From the NCBI GenBank assembly GCA_039024315.1, contig JBCCQN010000152.1, positions 1 through 19,834 on the forward strand: a DNA stretch of 19,834 bases, read 5' to 3'. A program made the position numbers and the translations under genes. Source of the stretch: JBCAWW01 sp039024315 (GTDB lineage Bacteria > Bacteroidota > Bacteroidia > J057). The notes under the pieces are model-generated. The model was given only the letters and a program-made list of their open reading frames with translations. It was not told the origin of the DNA and did no database searches. Below are positions 14,081-19,834 of the stretch, in pieces. Each line of letters opens with the position of its first letter. Within the stretch, counting starts at the first letter, position 1.

Positions 14081-16663
14081 TCAGTTTTTGACGGGAACAC
14101 CTGTTTCTTTGGCCCAGCTCATCCAATCAGCCTGCATAGAATCTCTTTTCGCAGGAAATTGATTGGCGAGATTTTGAGTTTCGGTGCGATCGACAGCGAG
14201 ATTATATAGTTCCCAATCTTTAATCTTCTTGTCCCAAACCAACTTCCAATTTCCTTGTCGAATGGCGCGATTGCCTGAATATTCCCAGCAAAGTTGTTCG
14301 GGTGTGGGCATATCCTCGCCGCGCAGGGCTGGCCAGAAGCTTCTGCCTTCCAAGGGTATCGCTTCTGTAGGATATTGCGCTCCCGTCAGCTCCATGAAGG
14401 TGGGCATGATGTCAATGATATGTCCCACGGAAGAAGAGATCCGATTAGCAGGAATTTTACCCGGCCACCAGGCGATCATGGGTGTACAGATGCCCCCTTC
14501 ATGCATCCAGACTTTGTAACATTTGAATGGCGCATTTTGCGCCCAACCCCAAGCTGGTCCGACCGCTACATAATCCTCCTTGGGTCCAGGAATGCGTAGC
14601 TCTGGATCTCGGCCACCGGGTTCTTCGGCGCAGCCGCCGTTATCAGAGAGGAAAATGATGAGGGTATTTTTGGCCTCGCCTAGTTCTTCAAGCGTTCGGC
14701 GAAGCCGGCCAATATTTTGATCTACTCGGTCTAGCATTGCCGCATAAACCGCCATCCGTAGATCCTCAAAATCTTGTTGTGCAGTATCCCAAGCGTAGGC
14801 GCGAGCATCAAAATCAGAAAGCGGCATGGTCTCAGGATCCACTAGGCCCATTGCAATCTGCTTCGCATAACGCTCTTCCCTCATTTTGGTCCAGCCCTGT
14901 CTGAATTTACCGCGATACTTGGCGATATCTTCCGGCCAAGCGTGTAGGGGATAATGCGGAGCGGTATAGGTCAAATGCAAGAAGAAGGGGTCTTCATTCT
15001 TCGAAAAACGCTTAATCGTTTCAATGGCATGGTCAGTGAAAGCGTCGGTAGTATAATAATCATCTGGAAAATCGGTGATGCGAGTCTCGTTTTGGGCAAA
15101 AAAACGGACGCGATTGCCTTTATAATCGGGGTCTGGCTGGCTGGGATCAAAAAAGTTAGAACAACCGTCAAGTAGACCATAATACTCATCAAAACCGCGG
15201 TAGTAAGGATGGCGCACAGAGTCTCGCCCCAAATGCCACTTACCCGAAAGCACCGTTTGGTAACCAGCCGTTTTCAATACCTCACCAAAAGTGCGCATGT
15301 TTTCTCGTAGCAAAAAGGTATCACCGCGGTCGCGTCGAGGGTATAAACCAGTGGTCAAAGAAGCTCGAGTGGTGGTACACTTGGCATTGTTGTAAAACTG
15401 AGTGTGTCGTGTACCTTCCGCTGCCAAGCGATCGATGTTAGGCGTCTCCACTTCTCCCCCATAACAGCCTAGATCTGCCCAACCCATATCATCGACCATG
15501 ATCAGGACAATATTAGGACGAGCTGGAGGACGGGGATTATCAGCATTGAAGACTTTGAGCTGATCCTTGGCTAAGAGACGGACAAAGCTTTCATCAATTT
15601 CGCCGGATACATTTTGAATTTTGCTGAGGTCCAGACCAAGGTGCTTAGCCATAAAAGGATACATGGCTTTGCGCTTATTGGGGCCATAGTCGTGTTTTTC
15701 CTCTTGCAGATGAACGTTTTCCACGCGTTCGGCGAAGCCGAAGAAATCATAAATCCGCTTGATGTAAGGAAACTCAAAATCCGGAGTATTGGAGGTCCAA
15801 TCATCACCATCCGAAATCAACATCATGGGACGAGGCGCGGCTAAGGCGGCAATCTCTACATTGCTAGTCTGGTGATCTGTAGAACGGTGAATCGGCATTC
15901 CGCTCTCACAAGCACAGCCGCCAAAAAAATGTCCAGAGACCATGACCGTTGGCACCGAAACTGCCACCCGATCATCGAGGGCGGTCAATAAAAAGCTCTG
16001 CGTACCTCCACCCGAAGCTCCGGTAACGCCCAATCGCGCAGGATCAACCTCCGGCTTGGACTCAAGATAGTCCAGCAGCCGTATGCTATTCCAAGTTTGA
16101 ATGCGGACAGCTTCTGGATGTTTGTGAGGCAGCTGATCGCTTTCTCCATAGCCATTCATATCGTAGGCTAGTACTACAGCTCCCATCCGAGCTAGAGCTG
16201 CACAACGCATTTGCATATCTTCTCGGAAGCGTCCGTAATCCTCCGGCTCTGACCAATGACCATGTGGACTCAGAATGCCTGCGTAAGGGGGTTTTTGCTT
16301 AAGGGGTGAATAAATATTGCCTGTAACCCAAAGGCCAGGCTGACTTTCGATCGCAAAGTTTTCGACAGCATAACCCTCCATTTCGCGACGGCTATGTCTG
16401 ATGGGATTAAGCGGAGTGCGAGCAGGTAGACTATCTAAGCGCGCCCCTTCAATAATGCCTCTCTTGATACGCTTTGCTCTCTTTTGCCAATCGCTAAGCG
16501 TTTTAAGTTCAGAAGCCCAACGCGCATGAATTTCTTTAGCTTCTGCTTCAGTAAAATAATCTCTTTGGCAGAGACCATTGTCTGCTTGAGCGGGAGGAGA
16601 TTGTATTTTTCGTTCGGCACAGCCGAACGCTAAAATAAGGGCAAGTAGCAAGTAGTAGCGCAT
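14081..16663 (-). CDS. Esterase-sulfatase fusion lipoprotein (alpha/beta hydrolase + S1_4-like sulfatase)
   Basis: The 860-residue product is a lipoprotein (MRYYLLLALILAFGC, Cys15) with two catalytic domains. Residues about 40-350 are an alpha/beta hydrolase of the acetyl-xylan-esterase-like type: oxyanion region SPHGHW, nucleophile Ser217 in GVTGASGGGTQ, acid in LISDGDDW (near 285), His324 in EEKHDYGPN. After a linker (about 350-380), residues 382-860 form a sulfatase: RPNIVLIMVDDMGW (Asp391/Asp392), KCTTTRASLTTGLYP with Cys429 as likely formylglycine residue, GKWHLG, HLTYTAPHYPLHA, FLSDNGG and a C-terminal WELYNL segment. Layout suggests subfamily S1_4. The activation motif C-T-T-T-R departs from C-x-P-S-R. 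Both active sites look intact. It is the first gene of the operon and could remove acyl and sulfate groups from one substrate. Confidence 0.87.
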   Translation of the reverse strand: MRYYLLLALILAFGCAERKIQSPPAQADNGLCQRDYFTEAEAKEIHARWASELKTLSDWQKRAKRIKRGIIEGARLDSLPARTPLNPIRHSRREMEGYAVENFAIESQPGLWVTGNIYSPLKQKPPYAGILSPHGHWSEPEDYGRFREDMQMRCAALARMGAVVLAYDMNGYGESDQLPHKHPEAVRIQTWNSIRLLDYLESKPEVDPARLGVTGASGGGTQSFLLTALDDRVAVSVPTVMVSGHFFGGCACESGMPIHRSTDHQTSNVEIAALAAPRPMMLISDGDDWTSNTPDFEFPYIKRIYDFFGFAERVENVHLQEEKHDYGPNKRKAMYPFMAKHLGLDLSKIQNVSGEIDESFVRLLAKDQLKVFNADNPRPPARPNIVLIMVDDMGWADLGCYGGEVETPNIDRLAAEGTRHTQFYNNAKCTTTRASLTTGLYPRRDRGDTFLLRENMRTFGEVLKTAGYQTVLSGKWHLGRDSVRHPYYRGFDEYYGLLDGCSNFFDPSQPDPDYKGNRVRFFAQNETRITDFPDDYYTTDAFTDHAIETIKRFSKNEDPFFLHLTYTAPHYPLHAWPEDIAKYRGKFRQGWTKMREERYAKQIAMGLVDPETMPLSDFDARAYAWDTAQQDFEDLRMAVYAAMLDRVDQNIGRLRRTLEELGEAKNTLIIFLSDNGGCAEEPGGRDPELRIPGPKEDYVAVGPAWGWAQNAPFKCYKVWMHEGGICTPMIAWWPGKIPANRISSSVGHIIDIMPTFMELTGAQYPTEAIPLEGRSFWPALRGEDMPTPEQLCWEYSGNRAIRQGNWKLVWDKKIKDWELYNLAVDRTETQNLANQFPAKRDSMQADWMSWAKETGVPVKN
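16611..16629. repeat. 8-bp hairpin within the lipoprotein signal codons
   Basis: cgttcggc and gccgaacg are exact inverted arms around aca. The hairpin covers the codons for AFGCAERK, 35 nt after the start codon of the operon's first gene. A stem this close to the start could affect translation initiation, but it may simply follow from the codons used. Confidence 0.4.
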
Positions 16664-16677
16664 AGTATAGCCTTTGA

Positions 16678-16710
16678 CAAAAGGTAATTTTTGCCATTGG
16701 CTAATACAAA
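16678..16710 (-). promoter_or_regulatory. Possible promoter of the sulfatase/GH92 operon
   Basis: On the minus strand TTTG (16707-16710) is followed after 20 nt by TACCTTTTG (16678-16686). This resembles the Bacteroidota TTTG-N19-21-TAnnTTTG promoter with one extra base in the -7 element. Transcription would begin only a few bases before the ATG at 16663, giving a very short leader. Read-through from uvrA, 76 bp upstream, is the alternative. Confidence 0.3.
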
Positions 16711-16715
16711 TGCAA

Positions 16716-16734
16716 TCGTTCCCCGAAGGGTGAA
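16716..16734. repeat. Dispersed 19-nt hairpin motif, copy 2
   Basis: tcgttccccgaagggtgaa matches copy 1 (1928-1946) at 18 of 19 positions. On the minus strand it gives CCC-TTCG-GGG with a UUCG tetraloop, starting 5 nt past the uvrA stop. It may cap the 3' end of the uvrA message; no U-run follows. The one changed base keeps the loop within the UNCG class in both copies. Confidence 0.5.
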
Positions 16735-16739
16735 GTAAC

Positions 16740-19499
16740 TTAAAGCTTCTCTGCTAAATACTTGGCTGTGTGGCTGTTTTCGACCTCAACTATATCCTCT
16801 GGGCGTCCTTGGAAGAGCAATTGACCGCCATCTTGTCCGCCTTCGGGTCCTAAGTCTATCAGCCAGTCCGCACATTTGATCACCTCAAGATTATGCTCGA
16901 TGATCAGTACAGTATTGCCTCTTTCGACCAGTTCGTTCATGGCGGCCAGTAGCTTTTTGATATCGTCGAAGTGAAGACCTGTGGTAGGTTCATCAAAGAT
17001 GTAGAAAGCATTTTTGGCAGAAGCACTCTGGGCCAAGAAGAAAGCCAACTTCATACGTTGTGCCTCCCCGCCGGACAAAGTACTAGTACTTTGGCCGAGG
17101 CGAAGGTAGCCCAAACCGACTCGATTGAGGATATCTAACTTTGTGTGAATCTTTTTGTGCTCCTTGAAAAACTCCTGAGCCTCGGAGATGGTCATGTTGA
17201 GCACATCGTGGATGTTTTTGCCATTGTAGGTAACCTCCAAGATATGGCGCTTGAAGCGTTTCCCTTGGCAAACATCACAGAGCAACTTCACATCTGGCAA
17301 AAACTGCATCTCGATGGTTACATAGCCCTCACCCTGACATTCATCACAACGACCTCCTTCTACATTGAAAGAGAAATCGCCAGGCTTGAGGCCTTTGACT
17401 TTGGCCAATGGCTGCTTGGAGTAGAGATCACGAATATGATCGTAAGCTTTGATATAAGTGACCGGATTGGAGCGAGCAGAGCGCCCTACTGGCTGTTGAT
17501 CGACCAATTCTACTTTCTCGATCAGGTGTAAATCACCTTTCAACTCTTTGAGATAGCCTCCTTTGTCGCCAAACTCACCTAGGTGCTTGCGGATCGATGG
17601 ATAGAGTATCTTTTGAATCAAGGTTGATTTACCAGAGCCACTCACGCCCGTAACTACCGTCATGGCATGCAACGGAATCTCGACATCTAAACCTTTGAGA
17701 TTATGGAGTCTTGCACCTATTAGTTCAATGCGGCTAGAAAATTTACGGCGGCGTTCCGGAACGGCAATCTCTTCTTTACCATTGAGATATTGAGCGGTAA
17801 GGGTCTTACCCTTCATCATTTGCGCCCATTTGCCATTGAAAACGACTTCTCCCCCATATTCACCCGCACCTGGCCCCATATCGATGAGTTGGTCCGCACT
17901 TTTCATGACGGCTTCGTCATGCTCAACGACAATCACGGTATTGCCTTGATCGCGTAGGTGATTGAGGATATCGATCAGCTGATCGGTATCGCGAGAGTGC
18001 AAGCCAATACTGGGTTCGTCCAGAATGTACATAGAACCTACCAAGCCACTACCGAGAGAGGTTGCAAGCCTGATTCGCTGCATTTCCCCCCCAGAAAGGG
18101 TGTTGATCTTACGATTGAGGGTGAGATAGCCGACGCCAACTTGATTGAGATAGGTCAGACGGTTACGAATCTCACTCATTACACGCTTGGCGATGATCTT
18201 TTCGGCATCGTCGAGCTTGAGATTTTCCATTACAGGCATCAGCTCGTTGAGCTGCATGAAAAGAAAATCGGAGATGGAGTAGCCATCGACCTTGACATAG
18301 TTGGCGTCTTTGCGAATGCGGCTACCCTTACAAGAAGGACAGGTCGTGTAGCCGCGGTAGCGCGCCAACATGACTCGATATTGAATTTTATGCGTCTTGG
18401 AGGCCAAGAAGTCAAAGAATTCGTGGATCCCTGTTGCTCCGGGAATCCCATCCCAAAGCATATCTTTATGTTTTTGACTGAGGTCGTAATAAGGACGGTG
18501 AATCGGAAAATCGACAGTCTTGACTGCAGCAGCTAAAAAGTCTCTTTGATATTGACTCATGGTCTCACCGCGCCATGGCGCGACGGCATTATCAAAAAGA
18601 GAACGACTTTTATCAGGAATAACGAGGTCCTCATCAATCCCGAGGATACGCCCAAAACCTTCGCAGGTTTTGCAAGCCCCGTAAGGATTATTAAAGGAGA
18701 AAAAGTTAACCGAAGGCACCTCAAATTGCATCCCGTCTGCTTCAAATCGCTCGGAGAATTTTTTGGGTTCGTCTTGGTTGATTTGTATCCAAGCGTTGCC
18801 GACACCTTCTTGATAAGCAGTCTGCACACTATCGCCCAAGCGCATGCGCTGCTCTCTCTTTTCGTCCTCTCTAACCACCATACGGTCGATTAGGAGCACG
18901 ATTGTCTCATGATCTTCAGAGGCAGCCGTTTCGAGTTCATCTTCAATTTCGATGATTTCTCCGTCCTTCCAGATCCGAGAAAAACCCTTTTGCAGGCTGA
19001 GTTCAAGTTCAGCTTCATAGCCTTTACTACGAACTTTTATAGGGCTCAATATATGAACTCGGGTACCGGCTTCGTTATCCATTATGTACTCAACAATGTC
19101 GCCTACAGCATCACGGGTGACTACTTTTCCGGACACTGGAGAATACGTTTTTCCGGCACGAGCGAATAACAATTTGAGAAAATCATAGATTTCAGTGACG
19201 GTGCCAACTGTCGATCTAGGATTAGAAGTATTTACTTTTTGCTGGATGGCCATAGCGGGCGCAATGCCCTGAATAAAATCCACTTCTGGCTTTTCCATTC
19301 GGTCCAAAAACTGCCTTGCATAGGAGCTGAGGCTCTCTACGTAGCGTCTTTGGCCCTCCGCATAGAGGGTATCAAAAGCGAGTGAAGATTTACCAGAACC
19401 ACTTACCCCAGTGATCACAACTAATTTGTTGCGATCAATTTTCACAGAAACATTCTTCAGATTGTTGACTCTGGCATTTTTTATGTAGATATGATCCAT
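16740..19499 (-). CDS. uvrA: Excinuclease ABC subunit A (UvrA)
   Basis: The 919-residue product is a full UvrA, the damage-sensing ATPase of nucleotide excision repair that loads UvrB onto DNA. It has two ABC modules: Walker A GVSGSGKSS (31-39) and GVSGSGKST (Lys624), signatures LSGGEMQRIRLA and LSGGEAQRMKLA, and Walker B regions ILDEPSIGLH and IFDEPTTGLH. The UvrB-binding region (QKVNTSNPRSTVGTVTEI onward) is present, as in true UvrA rather than UvrA2. Zinc cysteines include CPSCKGSR and, in the essential C-terminal finger, CDECQGEG and CDVCQGKR. The first finger keeps only CKTC: the CPIC pair of E. coli UvrA is replaced by FSERFEADG, which I believe is common in Bacteroidota. The ATG at 19497-19499 begins the conserved MDHIYIKNARVNNLK. 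Confidence 0.97.
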   Translation of the reverse strand: MDHIYIKNARVNNLKNVSVKIDRNKLVVITGVSGSGKSSLAFDTLYAEGQRRYVESLSSYARQFLDRMEKPEVDFIQGIAPAMAIQQKVNTSNPRSTVGTVTEIYDFLKLLFARAGKTYSPVSGKVVTRDAVGDIVEYIMDNEAGTRVHILSPIKVRSKGYEAELELSLQKGFSRIWKDGEIIEIEDELETAASEDHETIVLLIDRMVVREDEKREQRMRLGDSVQTAYQEGVGNAWIQINQDEPKKFSERFEADGMQFEVPSVNFFSFNNPYGACKTCEGFGRILGIDEDLVIPDKSRSLFDNAVAPWRGETMSQYQRDFLAAAVKTVDFPIHRPYYDLSQKHKDMLWDGIPGATGIHEFFDFLASKTHKIQYRVMLARYRGYTTCPSCKGSRIRKDANYVKVDGYSISDFLFMQLNELMPVMENLKLDDAEKIIAKRVMSEIRNRLTYLNQVGVGYLTLNRKINTLSGGEMQRIRLATSLGSGLVGSMYILDEPSIGLHSRDTDQLIDILNHLRDQGNTVIVVEHDEAVMKSADQLIDMGPGAGEYGGEVVFNGKWAQMMKGKTLTAQYLNGKEEIAVPERRRKFSSRIELIGARLHNLKGLDVEIPLHAMTVVTGVSGSGKSTLIQKILYPSIRKHLGEFGDKGGYLKELKGDLHLIEKVELVDQQPVGRSARSNPVTYIKAYDHIRDLYSKQPLAKVKGLKPGDFSFNVEGGRCDECQGEGYVTIEMQFLPDVKLLCDVCQGKRFKRHILEVTYNGKNIHDVLNMTISEAQEFFKEHKKIHTKLDILNRVGLGYLRLGQSTSTLSGGEAQRMKLAFFLAQSASAKNAFYIFDEPTTGLHFDDIKKLLAAMNELVERGNTVLIIEHNLEVIKCADWLIDLGPEGGQDGGQLLFQGRPEDIVEVENSHTAKYLAEKL

Positions 19500-19694
19500 G
19501 TCTGCAAGTTAGTAGACAAATTTTTTAAAAGATACTTTCATTTTGCTGCAATTGTTTGCGATTTGTTGTTGTCTTTGATTCGCACATTAACGGTAATACA
19601 GCTTTTTCCTAACGCTACTATCACACATTTAGAGATTTCCAACCGACGTCTATGACACAAATTTACCTTGTTCACTAAATCTCTTAAGTAAAAC
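19500..19694. other. Divergent promoter region between uvrA and the sigma factor gene
   Basis: These 195 bp must carry the uvrA promoter and that of the sigma gene. Near uvrA the minus strand has TATCTTTT (one mismatch to TAnnTTTG) with a TTG 14 nt upstream, closer than usual. No LexA-like palindrome was recognised. No tRNA or small gene is visible. Confidence 0.4.
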
Positions 19695-19834
19695 ATGGAG
19701 AAGGCGCTAATTAGCTCTGCAGAAGACAGAGCCCTCATCAAAGGATTCATGGCTGGAAACGAGCAATGCTTTGCAGAATTGCTTGACCGCTATAAGTCTA
19801 AAATTTTCACTACCATTTATTTGATCGTCAAGGA
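19695..19834 (+). CDS. ECF-type RNA polymerase sigma factor (5' part, cut by the window edge)
   Basis: From the ATG at 19695-19697 the frame stays open to the right edge and encodes 46 residues: MEKALISSAEDRALIKGF, then MAGNEQCFAELLDRYKSKIF and TTIYLIVKD. This is the start of sigma region 2 as found in Bacteroidota ECF sigma factors (typically D-x-x-LI-x-x-F-x-x-G-D/N-E-x-x-F-x-x-L-x-x-R-y-k-s-K-I-F-t-x-I-Y-x-x-V-K-D). Only region 2.1 is visible, so its group and any anti-sigma partner cannot be told. It is divergent from uvrA. In this phylum such factors often control extracytoplasmic functions or SusC/D-type glycan loci. Confidence 0.85.
   Translation, partial: MEKALISSAEDRALIKGFMAGNEQCFAELLDRYKSKIFTTIYLIVK

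Noticed and set aside
14073..14126. Earlier ATG for the GH92 gene
   Set aside because: It would add 18 polar residues ahead of a perfect lipoprotein signal and overlap the upstream gene; the ATG at 14070-14072 gives the lipobox and an 8-nt spacing.
17958..18536. Long plus-strand open frame (192 codons) opposite uvrA
   Set aside because: It is antisense to well-conserved UvrA codons, has no recognisable domain and no start context; it follows from the codon bias of the true gene.
16740..19499. UvrA2-type paralogue (drug-resistance ABC protein)
   Set aside because: The UvrB-binding region and full insertion domain are present, which UvrA2 proteins lack.

Overview
The window reads as a chromosomal segment of a Bacteroidota bacterium, possibly a marine Saprospiria/Lewinella-type lineage (the phylum is well supported, the finer placement is a guess). 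Supporting signs are a UvrA of Bacteroidota type, an ECF sigma factor, many short lipobox signal peptides (FAC, FGC, LGC), little visible Shine-Dalgarno sequence, TAnnTTTG-like promoter boxes, a DUF1593/Sde182 nucleoside-hydrolase-like protein, and a mixture of sulfatases with glycoside hydrolases. No tRNA, rRNA, CRISPR array, transposase or phage module was seen.

Layout. Bases 1-593 (minus) hold the 5' part of a secreted DUF1593 protein. A gap with a perfect 18-bp inverted repeat follows, then a secreted TPR protein (784-1701, minus) whose last codons lie in a palindrome. An outer-membrane beta-barrel protein (1993-2718, plus) overlaps by 9 bp, tail to tail, a TesA-like SGNH lipoprotein esterase (2710-3411, minus). 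That gene is divergent from a YbbA/LolD-type ABC ATPase (3458-4138, plus), an arrangement like tesA/ybbA of E. coli but without the permease gene. Next come a membrane-anchored lytic-transglycosylase-like protein with an EF-hand-like loop (4316-5086, plus) and an unrecognised one-TM protein (5128-5916, minus).

Bases 6151-16663 form a glycan-degradation block. A GH36-like secreted hydrolase (plus) is convergent with a tight minus-strand operon running from 16663 down to 8305: an esterase-sulfatase fusion lipoprotein, a GH92 lipoprotein, a PhoD-like metallophosphatase split by an in-frame TAG, and a second sulfatase lipoprotein. Spacings are 8 nt, 3 nt, an in-frame stop, and a TAATG overlap. 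Together these could remove acyl and sulfate groups and cut mannosyl and possibly phosphate-linked units from a sulfated, mannose-containing glycan. No SusC/SusD pair, sulfatase-maturing enzyme or sugar-sensing regulator lies in the window.

The right end holds uvrA (16740-19499, minus) and, divergent from it, the first 46 codons of an ECF sigma factor (19695 to the edge, plus).

The points most worth a second look are: (1) the amber-split PhoD gene, where the frame continues without a shift through one TAG; (2) a GH92 with Gln in the GN(E/Q)PS motif where the catalytic acid normally sits; (3) an intrinsic terminator in plus orientation between two divergent genes at 6110-6140, which implies a small RNA or an attenuated leader; and (4) the fused esterase-sulfatase with a non-standard CTTTR activation motif.
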